From: an uncultured Anaerolineaceae bacterium
GTDB lineage: Bacteria > Chloroflexota > Anaerolineae > Promineifilales > Promineifilaceae
Assembly (NCBI GenBank): GCA_937967805.1
Contig: CALBTC010000136.1
Location: 1 to 40,071, forward strand
Length of the DNA stretch: 40,071 nt
Reading direction: 5' to 3'
The translations under genes were made by a program, and so were the position numbers. Shown in pieces: positions 15,301 through 23,201 of the stretch. The notes beneath the pieces were generated by a model. The model saw only the letters and a list, made by a program, of their open reading frames with translations, had not been told where the DNA came from and did not search any database. Position 1 is the first letter of the stretch. The number at the start of each line of letters is the position of its first letter.

Positions 15301-16578
15301 TCACTTCGGTTCTACATCCTCTACAACCTTCACCACGCTCCAGCCATACAGACCTTCGCCTAAAGGCACAACCTGCTGAATGTACTGGTCGTGAATGGCG
15401 ACCCGACCCGGACCCATTGTCACCGTGCCGGCCGGATTTTGCAGTTCCGTAATGCCGGCCAGCGCCTCATTAAGCGCCGCCGGATCCGTATCGCCGCCCG
15501 TTACCTTGAGCGCTTCCAGGAGCAGTTGCGCCCCCATGTAAGCCACATGCGTGGCAATGCCGGGCGGCGAGTTGGGGAAGCCGAACGCTTCGATATATTT
15601 GCCGGCCATATACCCTTCTACAAACGCGCCGTTTTCAGGGGATTCAATCATCGGCGTGTACCAGGACGCACCGTACATGCCAATCACATCATCCCCCATT
15701 TGCATGAGCAGAGGCGCTTCCTGCGGCGCGTTGGAGATGAAGATGACCGGTTGTTCCAGCCCGAATTCATGATATTGGCGCACGAAGGCAAAATCTGACG
15801 GATTCAACAGCAGCACGGCCACCACATCGGCATCGCCCACGTTTTCCAGGAAAGGGGCCATATCTGAAGTGCCGAAGGGCACGGCCTGCTCAGAGACAAT
15901 CTCGCCACCCTCTGCGGTGAAGCCTTTAACAAAGCCGTCTTTGCTTTGTTGGCCATAGAGATAATCCATGTAAATGACAGCGGCCGTTTCTGCACCCAGG
16001 TCCGTCGCAGCAAACGTACCGCTGGGAATGGCATCCCCCACGCCAGAGCCGAGGAAGAAGGAGTGGGCGCTTTGCGGACCATCGGCGGCACTCAATGAGA
16101 TGTGCGGAATGCCAACCTGTTCAGCATAGGCGCTAACGGCCGCGGCCGTGTGCGCCAGTTGCGGCCCGATAATGGCCACAACCCCATCTTCTTCCACCAG
16201 TTTACGCGCCTTGTTCACGGCGTTGGTGGGGTCATCCGTTTCGTCTTCGAAGATGAGTTCGATTTCGCAATTTTCGGCCGTGTCAATAGCGTATTTAACG
16301 CCGGTCTCAATAGAAGGAGCCACGGCCGCGGCAAGACCGGAATAGGGCAAAATCACGCCAACGGTGGCGGAACATTCAGCCATCTCTTCTTCGGCTTCAG
16401 GTTCTTCTGCGGCCGGTTCCTCTTCAGTCATTTCTTCTTCAGCCGGCGCTTCGGCTTCCGTTTCGCTGGTTTGCGGTTCCTCCGCCTCAGGCTCGGCGGC
16501 GCCACCGCCACAGGCGGCAGAGGCAAACATAAACAAGAACAACAACAAAAAAGTGCTAAACAATCGGGTATGCTTCAT
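15301..16578 (-). CDS. ABC transporter substrate-binding lipoprotein, LivK/HAAT type
   Basis: The protein is 425 aa from the ATG at 16578, with TGGAGGAAAC upstream. An earlier in-frame start lies in repeat DNA. A hydrophobic signal peptide (LFSTFLLLFLFMFASA) ends in a lipobox SAAC, so the mature protein should be lipidated and held on the outer face of the membrane. A 50-residue Glu/Ala/Pro-rich linker precedes the periplasmic-binding fold (VGVILPYSGLAAAVAPS, then VAIIGPQLAHTAAAVS). It would catch the substrate for LivHM-LivG-LivF encoded downstream. Substrate identity is not visible; operon context suggests an aromatic acid or amide. The low count of ACGGCCGT octamers over this gene is notable. 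Confidence 0.94.
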   Translation of the reverse strand: MKHTRLFSTFLLLFLFMFASAACGGGAAEPEAEEPQTSETEAEAPAEEEMTEEEPAAEEPEAEEEMAECSATVGVILPYSGLAAAVAPSIETGVKYAIDTAENCEIELIFEDETDDPTNAVNKARKLVEEDGVVAIIGPQLAHTAAAVSAYAEQVGIPHISLSAADGPQSAHSFFLGSGVGDAIPSGTFAATDLGAETAAVIYMDYLYGQQSKDGFVKGFTAEGGEIVSEQAVPFGTSDMAPFLENVGDADVVAVLLLNPSDFAFVRQYHEFGLEQPVIFISNAPQEAPLLMQMGDDVIGMYGASWYTPMIESPENGAFVEGYMAGKYIEAFGFPNSPPGIATHVAYMGAQLLLEALKVTGGDTDPAALNEALAGITELQNPAGTVTMGPGRVAIHDQYIQQVVPLGEGLYGWSVVKVVEDVEPK

Positions 16579-16605
16579 CTTTTGTTTCCTCCATTTGCGG
16601 ATAAG

Positions 16606-16671
16606 TCGGTAAACGGTCACCGGTACCTGGTTCACAGTTCATATACCGGCTGGCTGATCACCAGTTACGGA
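16606..16671. repeat. Heptamer tandem repeat
   Basis: CGGTAAA, CGGTCAC, CGGTACC, TGGTTCA, CAGTTCA, TATACCG, GCTGGCT, GATCACC and AGTTACG run head to tail through the gap between the DapA-like gene and the binding-protein gene. The array touches the DapA-like stop codon. Confidence 0.7.
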
Positions 16672-17684
16672 CGAAATCCTTTCTCATAATTCATCCGGCC
16701 TACGTAAAACTCGTTGTAATTGTCACGCGGTTCTATCCCTATCGCCGGCAGGATGTTTTTTACTTCATCCATTTCATGTTGATACATTTTCATGACCGGC
16801 TGGCGGGTAAAGCCGCCGTTGCCGCCGGTGAGCCACTGGTAAAATTTTTGCTGCGGCCAATGGTAGGTGCCGATCATTTGGGTGGGCATGAACTGTTTCT
16901 CAAAGATTAGACGCACGGGCGTGAGCTGCCAGAAGATTTGCATCGCTTCGTCAATCTGGCCATTGAGGAGGTGGTTGTAATAGTTGATGAGGGACGGTTT
17001 TTCTGGCGTTTGAAACAGTTCATAAGCCCCAGGTCCGAACCATTGCATTCCCAGCTGGGTGGTGAGCAGCGGTGCCCAGCGTTCCCAGGGGGCCTGCACC
17101 AAAACTTTGTCGCCAAAGCGGCGAAACGCCTCGTGCACAAAACCCGGTTCAATGATGCCGACGAGTAAACCGACAACGTTAGGAATGTCGGTGAGACGTT
17201 CTAAAATATCTAGCGGGAAGCCGCTGGGGTGGAAACGGCCGTAATTCCACTTGAAACTCAGGTACAAAACCATCGGCGTTTGGGCAGCCGCCTGGCACAT
17301 TTGTTGGGTAACCTCGTAGATTTCTTCGGGGGTTTCAGGGTAGAAGTTGGGCGGATAGCCCAGAAGAATGGTGTCACAGCCGGCCTGGGCGGCGTGCTGA
17401 ATGAAGGCGATGTTGGCCGCAATAGAATCAAAGGTACAGACGGGCGAGACCTGGATACGGCCGTTGGCTTCTGCCACCGCAATCTCCACAAACCGCTTCG
17501 CCTCGGCAAACGTTAAGCCCACTTGCGTGGTGCAGCTCATACCAAAAAAGCCATGCCGGATGCTCTGCTGCACATCCCAACGGATGCCATCTTCATCCAG
17601 TTCCGCTAAGTCAGGCGTAAACGAGGGAATGAGCATGTTCTGCACGCCTTGCATCGTTTCGTTTGCCCACTGTTTTAATGCCAT
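16665..17684 (-). CDS. DapA/NahE-superfamily protein lacking the Schiff-base lysine
   Basis: This 339-aa TIM-barrel protein belongs to the dihydrodipicolinate synthase/N-acetylneuraminate lyase superfamily (GFFGMSCTTQVGLTFAEAKR, TILLGYPPNFYPETPEEIYE). The size is nearer to hydratase-aldolases such as NahE/PhdJ than to true DapA (~292 aa). The conserved strand Tyr is kept (VLYLSF). The position of the Schiff-base lysine reads VVGLLVG instead of VVAIKVG in the paralogue at 23253, so Lys is Leu (codon 17163-17165). It is probably not a class I aldolase and may bind ligand or catalyse lysine-independent chemistry. It is the first gene of the minus-strand operon, 80 bases after a SARP-like promoter, with GGAG before the ATG. 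Confidence 0.9.
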   Translation of the reverse strand: MALKQWANETMQGVQNMLIPSFTPDLAELDEDGIRWDVQQSIRHGFFGMSCTTQVGLTFAEAKRFVEIAVAEANGRIQVSPVCTFDSIAANIAFIQHAAQAGCDTILLGYPPNFYPETPEEIYEVTQQMCQAAAQTPMVLYLSFKWNYGRFHPSGFPLDILERLTDIPNVVGLLVGIIEPGFVHEAFRRFGDKVLVQAPWERWAPLLTTQLGMQWFGPGAYELFQTPEKPSLINYYNHLLNGQIDEAMQIFWQLTPVRLIFEKQFMPTQMIGTYHWPQQKFYQWLTGGNGGFTRQPVMKMYQHEMDEVKNILPAIGIEPRDNYNEFYVGRMNYEKGFRP

Positions 17685-17720
17685 GTTCTCCGTGCTCCTG
17701 CTTTATCGTGTGGCGTGCTG

Positions 17721-17830
17721 CCTGTTGCGCAAAAATCGACGGGTCCACTGAAAAAAGCTAACGCGGAGAGATCATACCAACCCACCCTCAAGAGAGTATC
17801 AAGGAACTATCAAGACGATTGCGCAACAGG
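17721..17830. promoter_or_regulatory. 11-bp inverted repeat (CCTGTTGCGCA) flanking the divergent promoter region
   Basis: CCTGTTGCGCA at 17721-17731 is exactly reverse-complemented by TGCGCAACAGG at 17820-17830, and the similarity continues inward with a 3-nt indel (ATCG). The arms bracket the SARP-like heptamers and the -10 box in the 160-bp region between the SARP and DapA-like genes. They could be paired operators for a second regulator or for DNA looping. The decamer TTGCGCAACA also occurs in the paaX intergenic region (29621-29630). Confidence 0.5.
17771..17814 (-). promoter_or_regulatory. Candidate SARP binding site and promoter of the 17684-1327 operon
   Basis: Read on the minus strand, the heptamers CTTGATA, CTTGATA and CTTGAGG occupy 17808-17814, 17797-17803 and 17786-17792. 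They repeat at exactly 11 bp, one helical turn. Nine bases further on lies TATGAT (17771-17776), a good -10 box, and there is no proper -35. SARP regulators with OmpR-like DNA-binding domains typically bind 11-bp-spaced direct heptamers about 8 bp before the -10. The SARP gene itself starts 30 bases away on the other strand. Confidence 0.65.
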
Positions 17831-17844
17831 CCGATACCGGTAAA

Positions 17845-20800
17845 ATGTTGGGCATGGGACAAATTCAGGTTTCGCTTTTCGGTGGATTTCAGGCAGCGAG
17901 CAACGGCCGTCTCCTTTCCCAATTCGATTCCGCCAAAGTGCGCGCCCTGCTCGCCTACCTCATTACCGAGTCGGAACGCCCCCACCCGCGGGAAAATCTG
18001 GCCGTCATGCTGTGGCCGGATCAGTCAGAAAAGGCGGGGCGGCACAGCCTGAGCCAGGCCCTCTCTAATTTGCGCCGTCTCATTGGGGACCAAAAGGCAG
18101 ACCCCGCCTATCTTCACGTTTCCCGCGATGCCATTCAGTGGAACAAAGCCAGCGATTACCTGTTGGATACCGAAGAATTCGAGAAACGACTGACGGCCGT
18201 CGCTCGCCATCGCCACGCAAACATAGAAACCTGTCCCTACTGCTTCGCCCAATTACAACAGGCGATTGGCCTTTACCAGGGCGAATTTTTAGAAGGCCAG
18301 CCGCTAGATTTTGGCGACATTTTTGAGGAGTGGGCCCTGCTCAAACGAGTCCAGTTGGAACGGGATTTGCTCAACACCCTGCACCGGTTAACAGCCCTAA
18401 ATGAAGCGCGCGGTCAATACCAACAAGCCAGGCAGCTTGCCCGTCGCCAAATAACCCTGGATCGATTTCATGAACCGGCTTACCAGCAGTTGATGCGCAC
18501 CTATGCCTGGGACGGCCGTCGTGCCGCTGGGTTGCGTCAATATCGAGAACTGGCCCAACTGCTGGAGGCTGAACTCAACACCGTCCCTTCAGAAGAATCT
18601 ACCCGCCTCTTTGAAGCCATACGGGATCGTAACCTGACGCCGCCGGACATCAAGACGGTAACAGCGACCGCAGATGATGCCTTTAAACCGGAAAATCGTC
18701 CCACTTTTGTCGCCCGCCAGCAGCAGTTGGCCCAACTGGAAAAGCTGGTGAAAACGGCCGTATCGGGCAGCGGCCGTCTCCTCTTCATCACCGGGGAAAC
18801 AGGCAGCGGTAAAAGCGCGCTCCTGCAAGAGATCGCCTGGCGCGCCCAGGCAGAATACCCGCAACTTATCGCCACCATCGGCACAGGCAACGCCCACACC
18901 AGCTTTGGTGACCCGTATTTGCCCTTTCGCGAAATCTTCGGCCAGCTCACGGGGGATAGCTCCGGCGAACAGATCAGTCGGGTTCAAGCCAGGCTGCTGC
19001 ATCGGCTTACTCCTCTGGTTTGCCAGATTCTGCTGGACACGGGCCCGGACCTGATCGGAACATTTTTGCCCGGAACTGCCCTGCTGCAGCGGGCCACCAA
19101 CCAGGCCCAGATGACGGCCGCTACCTGGGCCGCCGGGCAAGGTAGCTGGCTGGCGCAGTTAGAAGAGCTGGTGAGCAAACAAACGGCCGTCTCTGAAGCC
19201 AACCTCGACCAAAGCAGATTGTTTGCCCAGGTGACGGCCGTCCTGCAAAAGGTAGCGGCGCAGCGGCCGTTGCTACTTTTGCTTGATGATCTGCAATGGG
19301 CCGATGCCGGTTCCATTAACTTGCTGTTTCATCTGGGACGCAATCTCAAAAACAGCGCCATTCTCATCGTTGGGGCTTACCGGGCAGAAGATGTGGCGCT
19401 GGGGCGCGGCGGCCAGCGCCACCCGCTTGAATCCGTCGTCAATGAATTCAAACGCGCCTTCGGTGACATCTGCCTGAGCCTGGACACCATGCCCGAAAAT
19501 GAAAACCGGCAGTTTGTTTCCGCTTTTTTAGACAGCCAGCCCAACCGTTTCCCCCCCGACTTTCACGAAGCCATCTATCAACAAACCGATGGGCACCCTC
19601 TCTTCATTGTGGAGCTTTTGCGGGACCTCATCGCCCGTGGCGATATTGTGCATGATGATGACGGGCACTGGGTGCAAAAAGAGAATATCAACTGGCAAAC
19701 CCTGCCCGCCCGGGTCGAGGGCGCCATTGCCGAGCGTGTCAAACGGCTTGCCCCCGAACTGCAAGAGGCGTTGGCCATTGCCGCTGTAGAGGGCAACATC
19801 TTCACGGCAGAGGTCATTGCCCAGGTGCAATCGGCCAATGAGCGGGATATTGTGCGCCGCCTCAGCCATGAATTGAACAAGCAGCATCAGCTGGTAACAC
19901 CATTGGGCGTACGGCACATCAACGGCCGTCGCCTCTCCCCCTACCGTTTTCGCCATAACCTGTTTCAGCAATATGTGTACGGCCGTCTCGACCCGGCCGA
20001 ACGCGCTTACCTGCACGAAGATGTTGGCCACGTCCTCGAATCTATCTATCAGGAACAATCAAATGAGATCGCCTTTCAACTGGCCCGTCACTTCCAATCC
20101 GCCGCAAGTCCAGGCAAAGCAGCCCATTATCTGCATCAGGCCGGCGACCGGGCCATGCGTCTTTCCGGCTACCAGGAAGCAGCCAACCTGTTTGCCCAGG
20201 CCTTGGAACTCCTCAAACAAGCCCCCGCCTCTTCGCAGCGCAACGAGCAAGAGTTGGCTTTGCAAATTGCTCTGGGCATTGCCCACTCCGTTACCAAAGG
20301 ATTTGCTTCACCGCAGGTAGAACACGCCTTTGCCCGCGCTCGTGCCCTGTGCCAGCAAGTCGGCGCGGTGCCGCAGCTCTTCCCGGCGCTGTGGGGTTTG
20401 TTCTACTATTACCTCGTCCGTGCCGAAGACAGGGCTATGCGCGATCTGGCCGACCAGTTGATGCAGATGGCCGCCCATGTGCAGGACCCCATTCTGCGTC
20501 CCGTCGGCCATTGGGCCAAAGGGGTTACCCTGCTCTATGCCGGCGAGTTAGAACCGGCCCATACGCATTTGGAAAAGATGTTAACTTTCTACAATCCGGA
20601 CGTCTCACGCTCGGCCATCTTCCGCTACGTAACCGACCCCGGCGTGGCCTGTCACTTTTGGAGTGCGTGGGCGCTCTGGCTGCGCGGCTATCCCGATCAA
20701 TCGCTAAAGCGTAGTTACGAAGCGCTGGCGTTGGCCCAGCGGCTTAACCACCCGTTTAGTCTGGCGTTTGCCTTGTTTACCAGCGCCACGTTGCACCAGT

Positions 20801-21291
20801 TCCGCCGCGAGCCGCGTGAAGCGCTGGCCCGTGCCGAAGCGACCATCGCGCTGGCCGACGAACACGGTTTTGCCTTTTTCCAGGCGTTAGGTACGGTCTT
20901 TCGCGGCTGGGCGCTTACAGAAATGGGCGAGGTGAAAACGGGGCTGGATTTGATGCGCGATGGGTTTGACCAATCGCATGGCTCTGGCTCGCGCATTGGC
21001 AAGCCGCACATGCTGGCCATGTTGGCGGAGGCAAACGGCAAAATTGGGCAGCCAGGGGAAGGGCTGACGTTGTTAGCCGAGGCGTTGGCTGCGGCGCTAG
21101 ACAGCAATGAACGCCATTATGAGCCGGAAATTTTACGGCTGCGGGGGGATTTGTTGTTGCAGGCCGGGGCAGATGTACACGAGGTGCGTGATTCTTACGA
21201 GCGTGCGATTGCCCTGGCGCAGGCCCAGCAGGCAAAATCATGGGAAGTGCGGGCGGCGTTGAGTTTATCTAAACTGGGTGATGGGCACTAA
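17845..21291 (+). CDS. SARP/BTAD-type transcriptional regulator with AAA ATPase and TPR-like domains
   Basis: This 1148-aa protein may start at 17845 or at the ATG three codons later. Residues ~5-95 resemble an OmpR/SARP winged-helix DNA-binding domain (VRALLAYLITESERPHPREN, then HSLSQALSNLRRLIGD). Residues ~100-255 form the bacterial transcriptional activator (BTAD) helical domain. An AAA/STAND ATPase follows, with Walker A GETGSGKSALL near 317-327 and Walker B LLLLLDDLQWAD near 475-486. The C-terminal half (from ~730) is TPR-like helical repeats for signal or partner sensing. There is no C-terminal LuxR helix-turn-helix. It is divergent from the DapA-like operon and probably activates it through the heptamers at 17786-17814. 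Signal is unknown. Confidence 0.93.
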   Translation: MLGMGQIQVSLFGGFQAASNGRLLSQFDSAKVRALLAYLITESERPHPRENLAVMLWPDQSEKAGRHSLSQALSNLRRLIGDQKADPAYLHVSRDAIQWNKASDYLLDTEEFEKRLTAVARHRHANIETCPYCFAQLQQAIGLYQGEFLEGQPLDFGDIFEEWALLKRVQLERDLLNTLHRLTALNEARGQYQQARQLARRQITLDRFHEPAYQQLMRTYAWDGRRAAGLRQYRELAQLLEAELNTVPSEESTRLFEAIRDRNLTPPDIKTVTATADDAFKPENRPTFVARQQQLAQLEKLVKTAVSGSGRLLFITGETGSGKSALLQEIAWRAQAEYPQLIATIGTGNAHTSFGDPYLPFREIFGQLTGDSSGEQISRVQARLLHRLTPLVCQILLDTGPDLIGTFLPGTALLQRATNQAQMTAATWAAGQGSWLAQLEELVSKQTAVSEANLDQSRLFAQVTAVLQKVAAQRPLLLLLDDLQWADAGSINLLFHLGRNLKNSAILIVGAYRAEDVALGRGGQRHPLESVVNEFKRAFGDICLSLDTMPENENRQFVSAFLDSQPNRFPPDFHEAIYQQTDGHPLFIVELLRDLIARGDIVHDDDGHWVQKENINWQTLPARVEGAIAERVKRLAPELQEALAIAAVEGNIFTAEVIAQVQSANERDIVRRLSHELNKQHQLVTPLGVRHINGRRLSPYRFRHNLFQQYVYGRLDPAERAYLHEDVGHVLESIYQEQSNEIAFQLARHFQSAASPGKAAHYLHQAGDRAMRLSGYQEAANLFAQALELLKQAPASSQRNEQELALQIALGIAHSVTKGFASPQVEHAFARARALCQQVGAVPQLFPALWGLFYYYLVRAEDRAMRDLADQLMQMAAHVQDPILRPVGHWAKGVTLLYAGELEPAHTHLEKMLTFYNPDVSRSAIFRYVTDPGVACHFWSAWALWLRGYPDQSLKRSYEALALAQRLNHPFSLAFALFTSATLHQFRREPREALARAEATIALADEHGFAFFQALGTVFRGWALTEMGEVKTGLDLMRDGFDQSHGSGSRIGKPHMLAMLAEANGKIGQPGEGLTLLAEALAAALDSNERHYEPEILRLRGDLLLQAGADVHEVRDSYERAIALAQAQQAKSWEVRAALSLSKLGDGH

Positions 21292-21303
21292 TCATCCTGG
21301 TTA

Positions 21304-21332
21304 TTGACAAAATATAGACCAGTCACTATAAT
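21304..21332 (+). promoter_or_regulatory. Consensus sigma70 promoter with embedded TetR operator (box 1)
   Basis: TTGACA (21304-21309) and TATAAT (21327-21332) are both perfect and separated by exactly 17 bp, the best promoter in the window. The operator TATAGACCAGTCACTATAAT (21313-21332) fills the spacer and covers the -10. Read on the other strand it fits the LmrA/QdoR box pattern AWTATAtagaNYGgTCTA. The TetR start codon is 23 bp downstream, so strong promoter activity under autorepression is expected. Confidence 0.85.
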
Positions 21333-21355
21333 TGCAGGCATTGAGGTAAAGGACG

Positions 21356-21919
21356 ATGGCTACAAAGCGCGATCAAATTATAGAGACAACTTGTCAGCTA
21401 ATGGAAATGCAGGGGTATCATGCTACCGGGCTAAATCAGATTTTGGCTGAAAGCGGTGCGCCAAAAGGGTCACTGTACTACTACTTTCCAGAAGGCAAAG
21501 AAGAATTAGCGGCCGAAGCCGTAGCGCGCTCCAGCCGCATGATTGAGCAGATGATTCGTGGGGTAATGGCTGAGATTGATGATCCGATTACGGCCGTTTC
21601 CACCTTCATCACCTCCCTCGCACAGCAAGTTGACCTGTCTGGGTACCGGGCAGGCGGTCCCATCACCGCTATCGCCCTGGAATCCGCTTCGACCAATGAT
21701 CGCCTGCGTGAAGCGTGCCGCGCCGCATATCAGAGCTGGCAAGATGCCTTTGCCGAAAAGTTACAGCAAGGCAGCCACAACGAAGCGCGGGCACGCCGCT
21801 TATCGACGCTCATCATAGCGTCTTTAGAAGGGGGCATCATCCTCAGCCGCAGCCAACGCAGTCCGCAGCCGCTGCTTGATGTGGGCGAGGAGATCGAATT
21901 TCTTTTGCGCTGCGGTTAA
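21356..21919 (+). CDS. TetR/AcrR-family regulator, LmrA/YxaF type
   Basis: This 187-aa repressor has an N-terminal TetR helix-turn-helix (ATGLNQILAESGAPKGSLYYY) with the FPEGKEEL wording typical of the LmrA/YxaF(QdoR) branch. The C-terminal ligand domain is helical. GAGGTAAAGG lies just before the ATG. Its own promoter contains an LmrA/QdoR-like box, and two further boxes precede the genes at 22091 and 23253, so it probably controls a three- or four-gene local regulon. In Bacillus subtilis the orthologous regulators respond to flavonoids and control a quercetin dioxygenase. A small aromatic inducer is likely here by analogy. Confidence 0.93.
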   Translation: MATKRDQIIETTCQLMEMQGYHATGLNQILAESGAPKGSLYYYFPEGKEELAAEAVARSSRMIEQMIRGVMAEIDDPITAVSTFITSLAQQVDLSGYRAGGPITAIALESASTNDRLREACRAAYQSWQDAFAEKLQQGSHNEARARRLSTLIIASLEGGIILSRSQRSPQPLLDVGEEIEFLLRCG

Positions 21920-21933
21920 AAATTTTTGCGGCG

Positions 21934-21951
21934 TGTATACAGACTGGTCTA
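21934..21951 (+). promoter_or_regulatory. LmrA/QdoR-like operator (box 2)
   Basis: TATACAGACTGGTCTA at 21936-21951 repeats the 16-base core of box 3 exactly and lies 15 bases after the tetR stop, upstream of the small membrane-protein gene. No convincing -35/-10 pair was found around it, though AT-rich sequence follows. Confidence 0.75.
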
Positions 21952-21957
21952 GCGAAT

Positions 21958-22071
21958 ATGAATATTGAAACGACATTGGAAAATGAACATTTTGATGAGG
22001 AAACGGCGGTCGTCTACCCATCACCATGCGCCAATACGTGCAGGATTATGCGCATGTCTGGCAATAAATGA
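21958..22071 (+). other. Possible small or decayed reading frame between box 2 and the membrane-protein gene
   Basis: An ATG just after operator box 2 opens a 37-codon frame (MNIETTLENEHFDEETAVVY...). Another frame in the same stretch ends with MRQYVQDYAHVWQ and a stop. The two would join into one protein-like sequence with a single frameshift, which is suggestive of a gene remnant. There is no clear ribosome site and I recognise no family. It may equally be untranslated leader. Confidence 0.2.
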
Positions 22072-22090
22072 AAATAAAGGAGAAATTCAA

Positions 22091-22537
22091 ATGAGTTTAA
22101 CACAATCAACCAAACAGATAGACAAGAGCAAAATTTGGCAGACGGGATTCATAGCCGTAGCCGCCTCCGTGGTGGCAAACCTGGTGGCCTATTTTCTACT
22201 AAACACCATTCTAGATTTGCCCTCACCGTCCGATTTCCCCCCGTTAAGTCCGGTAGCAATCGGGTTTATCACCGCTTTGTTTACCTTTTTCGGCGTCGCT
22301 GTATTTGCCCTTTTGACGCGAAACACAGCCAACCCGGTGCGGGTATTTTGGATTGTCGCGACGGTAGCCTTCATCATTTCCATCATCCCCAACATCATCT
22401 CCGCCTTGAATCCGGCAGCGGCTCCGTTTCCTTTCCCGGTCTCTTCGGCATTAGGATTTTGGGTGCTGATCGTTTTTCATGTGATCGCTTACCTGATCAC
22501 GACATTTGTAATGACAACACGGACTTTGGCTGACTAA
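22091..22537 (+). CDS. Small integral membrane protein, DUF6069-like
   Basis: The protein is 148 aa from the ATG at 22091, preceded by AAAGGAGAAATTCAA, a good ribosome site. A longer in-frame extension to 21965 has none. It has four hydrophobic segments (about residues 18-38, 56-77, 84-106 and 120-141), short loops and the FFGVAVFALLTRNTANPVRVF centre seen in DUF6069 proteins. Function is unknown for the family. It lies downstream of operator box 2, so it is probably repressed by the adjacent TetR protein. Confidence 0.8.
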   Translation: MSLTQSTKQIDKSKIWQTGFIAVAASVVANLVAYFLLNTILDLPSPSDFPPLSPVAIGFITALFTFFGVAVFALLTRNTANPVRVFWIVATVAFIISIIPNIISALNPAAAPFPFPVSSALGFWVLIVFHVIAYLITTFVMTTRTLAD

Positions 22538-22609
22538 AGAATCGCGGCGCGTCGTTGTGACATCTGCTGAAACCAGGCAGCGCACGACGCAGCACATTCA
22601 AATTCAACC

Positions 22610-22687
22610 ATGATAAGGACAATTTTTGCCCATCAATATTTACCGCCAGAAGCGATTTTGAACATGTTGCAACAAGTGCAAGAATAA
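22610..22687 (+). other. Short 25-codon frame before the nitroreductase-family gene
   Basis: ATG at 22610 encodes MIRTIFAHQYLPPEAILNML and five more residues, ending 12 bases before the next start. Its C-terminal helix-like residues look protein-like, but there is no ribosome site and no family is recognised. It could be a remnant left by a deletion or a leader peptide. The rest of the 162-bp gap holds an imperfect GCGTCGT...ACGACGC stem at about 22549-22591. Confidence 0.15.
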
Positions 22688-22699
22688 GGAGAAGCAGTC

Positions 22700-23182
22700 A
22701 TGAGCAATCAGGAAAGAGATCCGGCCGGCCCACCCTTCCCGCCCTGGGTCTACAAATGGATCATGAATCCAACAATTTCGCTCATTTTGCGGTCACCGCT
22801 GCATAGGTTGATGAGTCAGCATCTGCTGCTGCTCACTTTTACCGGACACAAGAGCGGCAAACAGTTTACCACCCCGGTTGGTTACGAGCGGTGGGATGAC
22901 AAGCTCATTGTGATGACCCGACGGCCGTGGTGGAAAAATTTCCAGGGTGGCGCAGCGGTCAAACTACGCTTTCAGGGGAAAAATCGGCCGGCTATGGCGA
23001 CGGCCGTTACCGACAAGAAACAAATCGCCGACTACATCCACCACAGCGTGCAGCAAAACGATGCCCAATTTAATGTGCGCCGCTTTGGCCTGACCGCCGC
23101 AGAAGCAAAGGCGCTGAACCAGCAGCGGCTGGAAGAAGCAGCAGAAAATCAGCGCATGATTGAGATTGAATTAAAGACATGA
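22700..23182 (+). CDS. Nitroreductase/quinone reductase family protein (Ddn-like, split beta-barrel)
   Basis: This 160-aa protein has the DUF385/Ddn pattern LLLLTFTGHKSGKQFTTPVGYER followed by WWKNFQGGAAVKLRFQGK. In Mycobacterium Ddn this fold uses deazaflavin F420H2 to reduce quinones or nitroaromatics, so an F420- or flavin-linked reduction is expected. AAGGAG precedes the ATG by 8 bases. It lies in the TetR-controlled run between the membrane protein and the DapA-thioredoxin fusion, without its own operator box. It carries two ACGGCCGT octamers. Confidence 0.87.
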   Translation: MSNQERDPAGPPFPPWVYKWIMNPTISLILRSPLHRLMSQHLLLLTFTGHKSGKQFTTPVGYERWDDKLIVMTRRPWWKNFQGGAAVKLRFQGKNRPAMATAVTDKKQIADYIHHSVQQNDAQFNVRRFGLTAAEAKALNQQRLEEAAENQRMIEIELKT

Positions 23183-23201
23183 AAAGCAAAATTTTAATCA
23201 A

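Noticed and set aside
16665..17684. Lysine-biosynthesis DapA
   Set aside because: It is longer than DapA, lacks the catalytic lysine and is not near other lysine genes. The copy at 23253 is likewise a poor DapA candidate because of its context and fusion.
17721..17830. Miniature transposable element bounded by the 11-bp inverted repeat
   Set aside because: There is no target-site duplication and the inside holds a promoter-like arrangement, so a regulatory pair is the simpler reading.
17845..21291. SARP gene as sign of an antibiotic biosynthetic cluster
   Set aside because: No polyketide, peptide synthetase or tailoring genes are in the window; neighbouring genes are catabolic.
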